IMG/VR virus record: IMGVR_UViG_3300044949_000976
Location: 1-32,215 of that record
Source of the DNA: a virus
DNA: 32,215 nucleotides
Direction: 5' to 3' (one strand)
How positions within the stretch are numbered: the first letter of the stretch is position 1; each line of letters starts with the position of its first letter. Of this stretch, positions 14,027 to 21,790 are shown piece after piece. The position numbers and the translations under genes were made by a program. The notes beneath the pieces were generated by a model. The model searched no databases. It saw only the letters and a list, made by a program, of their open reading frames with translations, and had not been told where the DNA came from.

Positions 14027-14328
14027 GCATCGAGGCAATGAAGCAGGCGCTGGAGGCGTTGGAGCTGCTGGAACGGTACGACAACCAACGGGCCATGTTA
14101 ACGGACGACGCCATCGAAGGTGTGTGGCAAATCGCTGACGAAGCAATCACAGCCCTCCGCGCTGCCATCGAACAGGCAGAGCAGGGGCAATGGGATGCCA
14201 TACCTGACGCCTTTAATGAATGGTGGAATGCCGATTACGACGACAGCACCAACCCGTTCAGGCTAAACAGCCCGGCTTATTGGGCGTGGGCTGGTTGGTC
14301 TGCGGCAAACAAGGAGAAGAACCGATGA
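14023..14328 (+). CDS. Hypothetical phage protein with helical N-terminus and Trp-rich C-terminus (101 aa)
   Basis: The ATG at 14023 overlaps the previous stop. The 101-aa product begins with a long helix common in phage small proteins (MSIEAMKQALEALELLERYD, then ADEAITALRAAIEQAEQ). It ends with an aromatic segment (DAFNEWWNADYD, then SPAYWAWAGWSAANKEK) that resembles phage proteins of the 'F..W......a..aW..a...' type. The protein therefore looks like a fusion of two common accessory modules. Function is unknown. Confidence 0.7.
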   Translation: MSIEAMKQALEALELLERYDNQRAMLTDDAIEGVWQIADEAITALRAAIEQAEQGQWDAIPDAFNEWWNADYDDSTNPFRLNSPAYWAWAGWSAANKEKNR

Positions 14329-14858
14329 CCAAAAGAGTAAGCGCAACAACCATCCCCCTGCTTATCAAGTCCCTGATCGACAAGCCGCAGACCGCCCTAG
14401 AGCTTGTCGCCAGCACCAAACTCGGCGCCGACGGCGTCCACAAGTTCATTGCAGGCATGAAGGACGCAGAACTGATTCACGTCGTCCGATGGGACTACAA
14501 AGGCACGCAGCCCGTAGCGGTGTACGCTTTCGGATACGGAAGGAACACTAACGAGCGATGGAACGAGACGCAGACAAAACTGTTCGACCTCTTCGGCGAC
14601 ACGCCGATCTCTTACGACAACGTGCAACTGTCCGAGAAGCTGAACCTCGGCCGATCAACAATCAAGAAGGCAATGAATGAACTCGTCAAACACGGATTTT
14701 TTATCCAAAACCCCGTCAAAGCCTCCGCGCCGGTCTCGTGGAGACGCAACCTCGATGTGGCCCTTCCCGACCGTGGAGCAGCTACGTCAAATGCAGGGTA
14801 TAAGCCAGCCCCCGCTCCGAGACCGGCCCAACAAAGCTGGTTTTCGGCAATCGTGTGA
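14325..14858 (+). CDS. Tandem winged-helix putative transcriptional regulator (177 aa)
   Basis: The ATG at 14325 overlaps the previous stop and has AAGGAGAAG upstream; the longer frame from 14220 is rejected. The 177-aa protein shows two helix-turn-helix-like units: residues about 8-70 (IPLLIKSLIDKPQTALELVA, then GADGVHKFIAGMKDAELIHV and a wing with YAFGYG) and about 75-125 (KLFDLFGDTPISYDNVQLSE, then GRSTIKKAMNELVKHGFF). The second unit has the clear 'LS..L.l.rsTIkkam..L...G' pattern of a winged helix. A flexible Pro/Ala-rich tail follows. It may control late transcription or expression of this operon; the target is unknown. Confidence 0.7.
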   Translation: MTKRVSATTIPLLIKSLIDKPQTALELVASTKLGADGVHKFIAGMKDAELIHVVRWDYKGTQPVAVYAFGYGRNTNERWNETQTKLFDLFGDTPISYDNVQLSEKLNLGRSTIKKAMNELVKHGFFIQNPVKASAPVSWRRNLDVALPDRGAATSNAGYKPAPAPRPAQQSWFSAIV

Positions 14859-14867
14859 GGAGGCGCC

Positions 14868-15149
14868 GTGGTGAAGACGCTTGGCGAATGGATCGAAATA
14901 ACGCAGGAAGAAGAGGAAGCCTGGAAGATGAAAGCGAACGATATGCAGGTCGGCGGCACCCACTACAAGGACATGGGGGTGCAGCCGTGGGACGTCATGG
15001 AGGCCGTGCTAACCCGCGAGGAGTTCATCGGGTTTTTGAAGGGAAACGTCATCAAGTACGCCATGCGGCAGGGCCGCAAGGACTCAGACGACGTCAACAA
15101 GTGCCTGCACTACGTCAAGAAGCTCAACGAAGTCTTAGGACGCGGCTAA
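14868..15149 (+). CDS. DUF3310 (SaV-like) protein
   Basis: The gene starts with GTG 14868 or GTG 14871 after GAGGAGG (14857-14863); both are plausible. The 93-aa product has the DUF3310 layout: GGTHYKDMGVQPWDVMEA, then LKGNVIKYAMRQGRKDSDDV and KCLHYVKKLNEV. The family includes T7 gp1.7, which has nucleotide kinase activity on dTMP/dGMP; the present short protein contains only the DUF3310 core, so kinase activity cannot be assumed. A role in nucleotide metabolism is the best guess. It is the last gene of the rightward operon and its end overlaps the end of the endolysin gene on the other strand by 15 bases. Confidence 0.85.
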   Translation: MVKTLGEWIEITQEEEEAWKMKANDMQVGGTHYKDMGVQPWDVMEAVLTREEFIGFLKGNVIKYAMRQGRKDSDDVNKCLHYVKKLNEVLGRG

Positions 15150-15647
15150 CATCTCGTGGGCGGTGCGCCTGACCTCCAGCACGCGCCGCCCCCAGCCGCG
15201 CCCGAACGTCTCCCAAGTCTTGAGTTCTTGAAGGAACGTCAGGCGCCGGTCGCAGTACCCGTCGATGACGTCGCGCGGGTTCATAACGTGGACGGCTCGT
15301 AGCGTGAGCGGCCCCAGCACGCCGTCTGGCGTCGAGCCGACCGTCTCTTGCAGGAACTTGATCGCGCGGCCTGGCCCGCTGTTGACGGCGGTGTCGAACA
15401 CACAGTAGTCGATCCCGACCGGCAGCGCGCCGCACTTGGCGCGGTCCCAGTACTTCTCACGATAGACCGGCGTCACGTCCGCGACGGTCAGCACCCGGAT
15501 GGCGTCGACGCTGACGCCGTGACCGACCCACCGCTCCCACGTCTCCTTAGTGACGCCCAAGTTAGTAGCGCCGCCCGGATCGTTGGGGTGCTCGACAAAG
15601 CCGCCCTCGTGCGCGAGGACGTGCTTCAGGCAGGCGTCAAACCTCAT
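15135..15647 (-). CDS. Endolysin, glycoside hydrolase family 108 (N-acetylmuramidase type)
   Basis: The ATG at 15647 overlaps the stop of the holin gene. A longer frame to 15740 lies in the holin gene and is rejected. The 170-aa protein begins MRFDACLKHVLAHEGGFVEH and PNDPGGATNLGVT, the GH108 signature in which the glutamate (E14) is catalytic. A C-terminal region (GIDYCVFDTAVNSGPGRAIK, QETVGSTPDGVLGPLT) matches the peptidoglycan-binding-like part of the family. There is no N-terminal signal peptide, so export needs the holin. It cuts the glycan backbone of the cell wall at the end of infection. It is the last gene of the late operon. Confidence 0.92.
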   Translation of the reverse strand: MRFDACLKHVLAHEGGFVEHPNDPGGATNLGVTKETWERWVGHGVSVDAIRVLTVADVTPVYREKYWDRAKCGALPVGIDYCVFDTAVNSGPGRAIKFLQETVGSTPDGVLGPLTLRAVHVMNPRDVIDGYCDRRLTFLQELKTWETFGRGWGRRVLEVRRTAHEMLAAS

Positions 15648-15811
15648 ACGCGACGCTTGTCCCAGACCGACCAGCCCAGCCCGCCCAGCGTGGCGATGGC
15701 GCCGACGATGCCTTGCCAGGTCTCGCCGTCGATGCCCCACGAGACAGCAAAGCCGCCGCCAGCAGTCGTTAGGACGTGACGGATAATTGATGCAACGATA
15801 GCTGAGTTCAT
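15644..15811 (-). CDS. Pam3-gp28-family putative holin (55 aa)
   Basis: The ATG at 15811 gives a 55-aa product: a short polar start, then hydrophobic RHVLTTAGGGFAVSWGI, a short acidic turn and IVGAIATLGGLGWSVWDKRR. This is the layout of small putative holins of the Pam3-gp28 family, with one to two membrane passes and a basic C-terminus ending in the typical W-x-x-x-D-K-R. Its stop overlaps the endolysin start (ATGA), which fits a holin-endolysin pair. The start has only a weak ribosome site (GGGGTC), which could limit expression to late times. Confidence 0.8.
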   Translation of the reverse strand: MNSAIVASIIRHVLTTAGGGFAVSWGIDGETWQGIVGAIATLGGLGWSVWDKRRV

Positions 15812-15821
15812 GTGCGACCCC

Positions 15822-15986
15822 TTACAGTTTGGCTACCAAGCCGGCCAACATCAGGATGATAGCGCCGGCGCTGCCGACCAGTATATGCTCCAGCCGCTTG
15901 AGGCGGGCGTTGATGCCTTCGTAGCGCACCGCGCATACCTGTTCGTGACTCATCAACTTCGCCTCCACTTCGGAAATGTTGCCCAT
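15822..15986 (-). CDS. XhlA-like hemolysin/holin accessory membrane protein (54 aa)
   Basis: The ATG at 15986 follows GGAG (8-base spacing). The 54-aa product has an acidic, helical N-terminal half (NISEVEAKLMSHEQV, then CAVRYEGINARLKRLEHI) and a C-terminal membrane helix (LVGSAGAIILMLAGLVAKL). Small proteins with an amphipathic stalk plus one C-terminal membrane pass beside a holin are XhlA-like and help permeabilise the membrane. No Rz/Rz1 spanin pair is visible here. Confidence 0.7.
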   Translation of the reverse strand: MGNISEVEAKLMSHEQVCAVRYEGINARLKRLEHILVGSAGAIILMLAGLVAKL

Positions 15987-16001
15987 CGTTAAGACTCCAG
16001 A

Positions 16002-16787
16002 TCACGGTGCCATCAGGCTGTTCAAATTGAATGTTGGTTCTTGGCGCGGGGGCGGCGCGGGGCGTCCAGCGCGCAATCGATCCAATAGACCGACCGCACC
16101 GCGCACGGCGCGGGGCAAACCTGGCAGTAGCATCTCCGGATACAGAGGCTGGAGCGCCTGTTGTTGCCGTAGGGGCGCAAGCCGTTGCAGGTTTAACTGA
16201 GCGTCTGCGTCCCGCTCGGCCGCCTCGTAGTCGCGCATCTGCTGCATAGCCGCTTCGTACTTTGCTTCGTTGACGCGCCGAACCAAGTCAGCAATCTGGC
16301 GGCGATCTGGCTCGCGCTGCCGTTCGACCTCTTCGTTGACCGTACCCTGAATGAATTCGTTCAACTCGTACTCGCGAAGCCGTTTCATGTCTTCGTCGGC
16401 CATCCGCAAAGCGAGTTGGTTTTGCTCAAACGGCGTCATGTCCGAGGTGTATTGCCGCAGCGCGTTCTTCTCCGACTGCGTACTGTCGAACGAGATGTTG
16501 CGCAGCTCTTGCTGGTAGTCCTTCTCAATCTGTTGCGTGCGGTCGTAGTAGTTGCGGTTGATGCGCTCCTGCGCCGGATCGCGGTACAAATCAGACTCCT
16601 TCATGCCGCGCGGCAGGCGAGGCTGGCCGCGCGCCTCTGCGGCGGTCTGCGCCTTGTAGGGTTTGCCTTGCCACTGGAAATCACCGCGCCCCAAGACCCG
16701 CGCCGCTTGGAACGCCGTCCCAAACGGAATCGACGGCTCGCCCGTCTTGGCGAGCAGCAGGATCATCTCAGCTTCTTGGGGCGTCAC
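16002..16787 (-). CDS. Hypothetical late phage protein, helical (261 aa)
   Basis: The start is GTG 16787, with AGGAG eight bases upstream; the stop of the preceding gene is just 5 bases away. The 261-aa protein is charged and mostly helical, with a long central coiled-coil-like region (DDRTQQIEKDY-like repeats, QQELRNISF, RRVNEAKYEAAMQQMRDYEA) and a Pro/Arg-rich tail (RAGRPAPPPRQEP). I do not recognise a catalytic motif. Its place after three ejection-type genes and before the lysis cassette suggests another virion-internal or assembly protein. Confidence 0.65.
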   Translation of the reverse strand: MTPQEAEMILLLAKTGEPSIPFGTAFQAARVLGRGDFQWQGKPYKAQTAAEARGQPRLPRGMKESDLYRDPAQERINRNYYDRTQQIEKDYQQELRNISFDSTQSEKNALRQYTSDMTPFEQNQLALRMADEDMKRLREYELNEFIQGTVNEEVERQREPDRRQIADLVRRVNEAKYEAAMQQMRDYEAAERDADAQLNLQRLAPLRQQQALQPLYPEMLLPGLPRAVRGAVGLLDRLRAGRPAPPPRQEPTFNLNSLMAP

Positions 16788-16791
16788 GACG

Positions 16792-18975
16792 TTACTCCTG
16801 TCCAGCAGAAATAGCCATGCCCGACGTGATTGGCGCGGTTGCGGCGGGAATCCAAGAACGGTCGTTAGACAGTGTTCTCAACACGACGTTGCGCTGCTTG
16901 GCCGGCACACGCTGCAACGCTTCCAACAAGTTCTGATTTGACTGCACGGCTTTCATCAAGACTTCCATCGTCTTGGTGTCGACTTTGGCGCCGAGCATCG
17001 ATAGCAGTTTATTGCCGGCCGTGACTGTAGGATCGAAGAACGCCGGCAGCTTCATCAGCCCTTTGTTGTTTCGCAGGATGTCTTCAATCGGCTCGCGGCC
17101 TTGCTGCACCGCAACGTCAATCGCTTTGCGCTGTTCGATTGACTTAGCCAGTTTGTCCAGCGTCGGGTAGCGGGTGCCCATCTCCTTGACGACATCGTAG
17201 CTGCCCACGCCGAAAACTTTCTCAATCTCCTTGGGCTTGTCGCCGCGCACAAGCCGCACGAAGTCGTCAGGCGAATCCTTGAAGAACTGCAACGCCTTGG
17301 CCGCCACCTCTTGTTGGTTGACCTTGGCCATGCCGGACTCAAACGCCTTCAGGTAGTCGCGCCAGCCCGTGCCGCCGGCCTGCTCGATAGCATCGTCGAT
17401 GATCGGTCGGATGCTTGCCATCGCTTTGGCGGCAACTTTACGCGCGACTTCTGAGTTTGGATCGGGGTACAGTTTCTCAATCGCACTGTTAACTGAGTTC
17501 TTGCGGATGGCGTAAAGCGCATCGGGTGAGATCACGCCGCCCGCTTGCGTCCAGTCGTTGATGTCGCGAATGACCTTGCTAAGAGCGCCCTCAAAAGCGT
17601 CATTGCCAGCCATCTCGTCGTTGCGTGCAAGGTCTTTGATCTTGCCAACAAAGTCGGCCGGGCGCAGCGGCTTCAGCCCTTCAGCGGCCAAGCTGTCCAG
17701 TTGGTACTGTGCGAAGCGGGCCGCGTCACCAAACAGCGCCGACGTGTCGGCGGCCTGCTCACCATATCGCTTGGCATTGTCGACCATCTGCATGAGGCGC
17801 TCGCTGCGATCAGGCCGCTGCCCCATCAAAACCCGAGTAGACGTACCCTCTTGGTCCACGCGCATCTTGGCGATGTCCTTCGCGGTCTCCAATCGCCGCA
17901 CGTCCTCGACCTTGCCGGCCGCCGCGCCTTGGAACCGAGACACGTCCGTCTCAAGACCTGGGGCGTACTTACCGGCCAGACCGGCGCTCTCCAGCGCCTG
18001 CTCGCGCATCGGCGCGGTCAGGCTGCGCAAGTTTGCTTGCGTTTGTTCGCGGGTGGCGCGCGCCTGCGTCTGCGTGAACCCGCCCGCGATGCGGGCTAGT
18101 TCGTTCATCTGCTGTTCGCCCGTCAACGCTCGCAAAGCGTTGATGGTGTTGTCAGGATCTTTCTTCGCCGCCAAGTCCACCAGCGAGATAAACGCAGGTC
18201 GGGAAACACCAACCAACGCCTCGTCGGGTATGCCTGTGCCGGCGGCGCGGAGTGCTGCCATCGCGTTCGGCAGATTTTGCTCGCCGATCGCCTCACGCAG
18301 AATGTTCGCCGCGCGGCTCTGGGGTAGGCCCATGCCGAGCGCATCCATCACCTTGCCGGCGCCTGCGCTGCCGAGCTTAGCGGCGCCCGCCATGAAGTAG
18401 GGCAGGCCCGCCCCCATGCCCGCGCCCATCAGCAGATCAGCCGGATCGACCAGACCCGCTGACGCACCGCCGACGGCGCCGCCCGCTGCAACACGCGGTA
18501 GCAGACCCTGTCCGGCAAACCCACCCGTCTCCAGTGCCCGCGCAAACTGGGGCATCTGCGCGGCCTTGGCGCCCAGCCCCATCAGCGGGCCGACGCCCGC
18601 CGTGCCGGCCGCAGTAATGCCGAGCGAGCCGACCGTGCGGCCCAACGAGTCCGGCTCGGCCCCCATGCGCTCAGTGGCGAACTGTTCGATCAGCGCCCGG
18701 CGACGGGCGTTTTCTTCCGCTGACTCTGTGGGCCGCAGGAACGTGGAGCCTATGGCGCCCAGCCCTTCCACGACGCCGCCCCGGATGTTGCGCAGCCCCT
18801 GTCCAAAATACTCTCGCTGCTCGGGCGACAGGAACGGAATGGCCTCTGCTGCGGTCAGCGGGCGCTCGCGGGGCATGGCGTCAGCAGGCGGCGCGCCAAA
18901 TATCTCCGACTGGCTCAAGTATTTCGGGCCAGCCGTCCCAAATACTTCAGCTTCGCTCAAGTAGTTATTTGCCAT
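16792..18975 (-). CDS. Large internal virion / DNA ejection protein (P22 gp16-like position)
   Basis: The ATG at 18975 follows AGAGTAGGG. The 727-aa protein has short N-terminal repeats (YLSEAEVFG and YLSQSEIFG), a Gly/Ala-rich hydrophobic region at about residues 110-215 (SLGITAAGTAGVGPLMGLGA, VAAGGAVGGASAGLVDPADL, LMGAGMGAGLPYFMAGAAK) and a long helical remainder. This layout is common in podovirus ejection proteins that enter the periplasm or membrane and help DNA cross the cell envelope. By order (third of three after the 263-aa and 508-aa genes) it corresponds to P22 gp16. Assignment rests on order and composition, not on a sequence signature. Confidence 0.65.
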   Translation of the reverse strand: MANNYLSEAEVFGTAGPKYLSQSEIFGAPPADAMPRERPLTAAEAIPFLSPEQREYFGQGLRNIRGGVVEGLGAIGSTFLRPTESAEENARRRALIEQFATERMGAEPDSLGRTVGSLGITAAGTAGVGPLMGLGAKAAQMPQFARALETGGFAGQGLLPRVAAGGAVGGASAGLVDPADLLMGAGMGAGLPYFMAGAAKLGSAGAGKVMDALGMGLPQSRAANILREAIGEQNLPNAMAALRAAGTGIPDEALVGVSRPAFISLVDLAAKKDPDNTINALRALTGEQQMNELARIAGGFTQTQARATREQTQANLRSLTAPMREQALESAGLAGKYAPGLETDVSRFQGAAAGKVEDVRRLETAKDIAKMRVDQEGTSTRVLMGQRPDRSERLMQMVDNAKRYGEQAADTSALFGDAARFAQYQLDSLAAEGLKPLRPADFVGKIKDLARNDEMAGNDAFEGALSKVIRDINDWTQAGGVISPDALYAIRKNSVNSAIEKLYPDPNSEVARKVAAKAMASIRPIIDDAIEQAGGTGWRDYLKAFESGMAKVNQQEVAAKALQFFKDSPDDFVRLVRGDKPKEIEKVFGVGSYDVVKEMGTRYPTLDKLAKSIEQRKAIDVAVQQGREPIEDILRNNKGLMKLPAFFDPTVTAGNKLLSMLGAKVDTKTMEVLMKAVQSNQNLLEALQRVPAKQRNVVLRTLSNDRSWIPAATAPITSGMAISAGQE

Positions 18976-18979
18976 GACC

Positions 18980-20506
18980 CTACTCTTTCAGTTTCCAACC
19001 AACACCATCAAACACCGCAGTCTTTCCTCTGTTCGGCCCGCTTTGGATCACTTGCTCGGCCCCTCTTTGAAATGCTGCGGGTGCGGCGGGCGCGGTGGGC
19101 TGACCACCAGCCGCGCCGCGAGACGCGGGTTCGGTGGCCGCGCCTTCGTACCCAAACTGACTTTTTCGATTTTCCATTAGCCGAATGATAGTTTGCGCAG
19201 CCGCGCGGCGGATTTCGCGGGGGATTGTTGGATCTGCTAACTGACCAGCCGCTTCTTTATACGAGCGCGTATCTTTATCCGACTGCGGACCCTCGAATCG
19301 CGGCACCAACTTCAACACAAGATCGGCAATCGGCTGGAGTTGTCCGATTGCGACATCCCCTTTGGTGGCGTGTCCGACAAAGCGCCCGCCTATATCCACT
19401 AGGCTTCCAACGCCGCTGCCCGTAGATTGATCAATTAAACCGCCAGGCTTCAGTATGCCTCGTAACTCAACAAGCGCCGTGTCAAGATCTTGAGCTAGTT
19501 TAGCCCGGCCCTCCTGTGTTTTTTCAAACTGGGCGCTCGGCTTACCCCGAATTTGAATAGGTGCCGCAGCGGCTCCAGCGGGCGCCGCGCCGGCTACTGG
19601 CGCCGGCGCAATAACGGACGTGCCGGGAGTCGCTGTGGGCACGCCGGGCGCCGCGCCTGCCACTACAGAAGACGGGAATTGATTAGCTTGAATGACTTGA
19701 CCAAACTTGTTGTACTGCGTAACTTTGCCGGTTTCGTCGGTAACGATTCCAGCCACTACGTCGCGTTCTTGGTTTGCCACTCGTTGCTGGTCAGGCGTCA
19801 GGGCTTTGGGGCGAGTGACAAGCATTCTGACGCCCCCGGTATTTGGGTCGACCAACTGCGTGACAATTTCATTATTCAAGTCGATGTTTTGAATGGTTGG
19901 TTGAGACCGACCGACGTTGCGTTTTTCCGCAAGCAGTTTTTCTGTTTCGGCCAACTTTTTGTCAAGCGCGGCTTTGTCAGAGGCAATCTTGCGGATGTAG
20001 TCACCCCCGCCCGGAATCGCGTTCAACAACGTGCCGAGTTGTTGTTTGCGAGTATCGTCGTCGACAAACATCAAGTCGCCCAAGAACTTGTCCAGTTCAG
20101 GGTCAGTCAGCTTTTGCTGTTGCAAGAACAGCACCGACCGGCCATACGACGGCAATGACGGGTTTTTAAACGATCCGTAAATGGCGCTCACAAATTTCTT
20201 GCGGCGCTCTTCGTCTTGCTGCTCCTGTGCTTTTTGCTGCTCCTGAAACGCTTTGTAGACCTCAAACCCGCGATTAGGATCAGCCGCCACAAGCCGCTCA
20301 AGCGTGGGTTGCCCGCCTCGCAACGCTTGTACCAGCGCGTTGCCTCGCTCTTCTTCCAATTGAAGCTTACGCGCCTGCGCCTGACGCAAGGCGTTCGCCT
20401 CCTGCATCTGCTGGAGTTGCGCGACCTGCATGAGCATATTGCCTTGGTTTGGCAACTGGATCTGGGGCATCTGGAACCCCATCGCGATCTGCGGCATGAT
20501 AGCCAT
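18980..20506 (-). CDS. DNA ejection protein, P22 gp20-like position (508 aa)
   Basis: The ATG at 20506 follows AAGGAAC. The 508-aa protein starts with a Gln/Met-rich helical part (QIAMGFQMPQIQLPNQGNML, VAQLQQMQEANALRQAQA), has a low-complexity Ala/Pro segment near residues 290-320, and ends with a helical region that recurs in phage ejection proteins (SGVGSLVDIGGRFVGHATKG, then VPRFEGPQSDKDTRSYKEAA). It lies between two other ejection-type proteins, as gp20 does in P22. It is probably packaged and ejected with the DNA. Confidence 0.7.
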   Translation of the reverse strand: MAIMPQIAMGFQMPQIQLPNQGNMLMQVAQLQQMQEANALRQAQARKLQLEEERGNALVQALRGGQPTLERLVAADPNRGFEVYKAFQEQQKAQEQQDEERRKKFVSAIYGSFKNPSLPSYGRSVLFLQQQKLTDPELDKFLGDLMFVDDDTRKQQLGTLLNAIPGGGDYIRKIASDKAALDKKLAETEKLLAEKRNVGRSQPTIQNIDLNNEIVTQLVDPNTGGVRMLVTRPKALTPDQQRVANQERDVVAGIVTDETGKVTQYNKFGQVIQANQFPSSVVAGAAPGVPTATPGTSVIAPAPVAGAAPAGAAAAPIQIRGKPSAQFEKTQEGRAKLAQDLDTALVELRGILKPGGLIDQSTGSGVGSLVDIGGRFVGHATKGDVAIGQLQPIADLVLKLVPRFEGPQSDKDTRSYKEAAGQLADPTIPREIRRAAAQTIIRLMENRKSQFGYEGAATEPASRGAAGGQPTAPAAPAAFQRGAEQVIQSGPNRGKTAVFDGVGWKLKE

Positions 20507-20528
20507 GTCAATCGTTCCTTATAGGTGG

Positions 20529-21320
20529 TCAATCAAAAGCAGATCCCGGACCACCCGGCACCGTCGTGGGGTACAACCGATTCATCAAGTTCTGCATAAA
20601 CTGGTTCTGCTGGCCTTGCAAGTACAGGTTCGTACCCTGACCGAAGGCGTTCGCCAGCGCGTTCGCCGACCCGATCGTGCCGGCGGCCTGCGCGGCCCCC
20701 ATCGCACCCAGACCGGCCGCTTGCGCGCCGCCTAAGTTTGCCATCTGGCCCGCGATGTTAGCGGTCGAGCCTGCGCCCGTGGCGGCGGTCTGCATGAGCG
20801 GCAGCAGGCGCGCGCTGCGCTCGCCCGCAAACTGACCGTACTCCATTGAGCCAAGGCCGGCCCGAGCCGCCCGATCCGCTTGGAACCGCTGGAAGGCGTT
20901 GCCGTACTCTTGAGACGCAAGGTTCTGGCCGTACCGCTGGAGCGCCTTGCCCGTGCCACCTGACATCAGCCCGCCTCGGGCGGCGGCGCTGCGCTCAAGC
21001 GCACGCAAGCCTTCCGACAGCCGGAACCCGTAGCCAGGGTCTGCCTCAAAGTTGAACTGCTCAGCCGCCAACTCAGCCGGCGAGAGACCCGCCGTCGCCC
21101 GGTACTGCGACGGGTTGCGGATCTCTTCCATTAGCATATTCTGAGCTTCAAGCCCGCCCTGCCGGAACGGCTCTTGAAGCGCCAACTGGCGCTCGAACAT
21201 CCGCTCCTGTGATGCGATGCCCTCACGGGTCGCAGCAGCCTGCTCGGCTGCGGCCTTGCGTGTGGCGCGGGCGCCGAACAGACCGCCGAGGATCTGACCG
21301 CCGATAAGTGCTTCAATCAT
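20529..21320 (-). CDS. DNA ejection protein, P22 gp7-like (263 aa)
   Basis: The ATG at 21320 overlaps the upstream stop. The 263-aa protein begins with a small hydrophobic Gly/Ala helix (MIEALIGGQILGGLFGAR), followed by a helical Gln-rich segment. It has a clear signature of gp7-like ejection proteins: NFEADPGYGFRLSEGLRALE, then SAAARGGLMSGGTGKALQRY and GQNLASQEYGNAFQRFQADR. A Gly/Ala-rich tail follows. It is the first of the three ejection proteins and should leave the virion through the tail at the start of infection. Confidence 0.78.
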   Translation of the reverse strand: MIEALIGGQILGGLFGARATRKAAAEQAAATREGIASQERMFERQLALQEPFRQGGLEAQNMLMEEIRNPSQYRATAGLSPAELAAEQFNFEADPGYGFRLSEGLRALERSAAARGGLMSGGTGKALQRYGQNLASQEYGNAFQRFQADRAARAGLGSMEYGQFAGERSARLLPLMQTAATGAGSTANIAGQMANLGGAQAAGLGAMGAAQAAGTIGSANALANAFGQGTNLYLQGQQNQFMQNLMNRLYPTTVPGGPGSAFD

Positions 21321-21559
21321 GATTGATTTCCTTCCAGCGCGGCTTTGATCGCGTCAGGCGTTTGAGCTGCATCGATCGCAGTCTGCATGGCGGCGTACTT
21401 GTCGCGGATCTTTTGGCGCTCGGCCTCGGCTTGCTGTGCGGATACGCCGGGGATCTGCTTGGCAATGATGTCGTCAAACGGCGCGAACTCCTTCTCGCGA
21501 GCCGCACGACGGCGATCGTGAGCGATCACTTTGGCTTTGTCAAGATCAACTTTGATCAT
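21317..21559 (-). CDS. Small tail-fibre-associated protein, possible chaperone (80 aa)
   Basis: The ATG at 21559 is preferred because the longer frame upstream (to 21718) lies in another gene and is basic nonsense. The 80-aa product is helical and charged (DLDKAKVIAHDRRRAAREKE, then QQAEAERQKIRDKYAAMQTA, then PDAIKAALEG), matching a small phage protein seen next to tail-fibre genes, often annotated as a fibre-assembly or XkdW-like protein. It could chaperone the fibre encoded at 21791-23302. Confidence 0.68.
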   Translation of the reverse strand: MIKVDLDKAKVIAHDRRRAAREKEFAPFDDIIAKQIPGVSAQQAEAERQKIRDKYAAMQTAIDAAQTPDAIKAALEGNQS

Positions 21560-21785
21560 TTTGCTCACTCCAGTATCCATCCGGGTCGCCATATCCATCC
21601 GGCTCAAACGGCTCGGCCACCCAAGCGTTCCTGAACGTCCGGTCAGTCGGCACCGCGCTGTCCTCGACAAACTTGTACGGCACGCCCTGCGGCACATCCT
21701 TGCGCGCGACCACCTCAATCGGCAGTTCGCCGGTCGGGTGGATGATGGCGACGCCGCCGGTCGGTGTTGCGAAGATGACTTTCAT
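21546..21785 (-). CDS. Small tail-fibre-associated protein (79 aa)
   Basis: The ATG at 21785 is preferred; a GTG at 21794 overlapping the fibre stop is possible. The 79-aa product has MKVIFATPTGGVAIIHPTGE, PIEVVARKDVPQGVPYKFVE and TDRTFRNAWVAEP, a layout conserved in small phage proteins after fibre genes. It ends with an acidic, aromatic tail. It overlaps the next gene by 14 bases. A fibre-assembly role is likely by position. Confidence 0.7.
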   Translation of the reverse strand: MKVIFATPTGGVAIIHPTGELPIEVVARKDVPQGVPYKFVEDSAVPTDRTFRNAWVAEPFEPDGYGDPDGYWSEQNDQS

Positions 21786-21790
21786 GTTGA

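Noticed and set aside
17545-18400. Long plus-strand frames opposite the 727-aa ejection protein
   Set aside because: Arg/Ala/Pro-rich compositions without ribosome sites are typical shadows in high-GC DNA; the minus frame is coherent.
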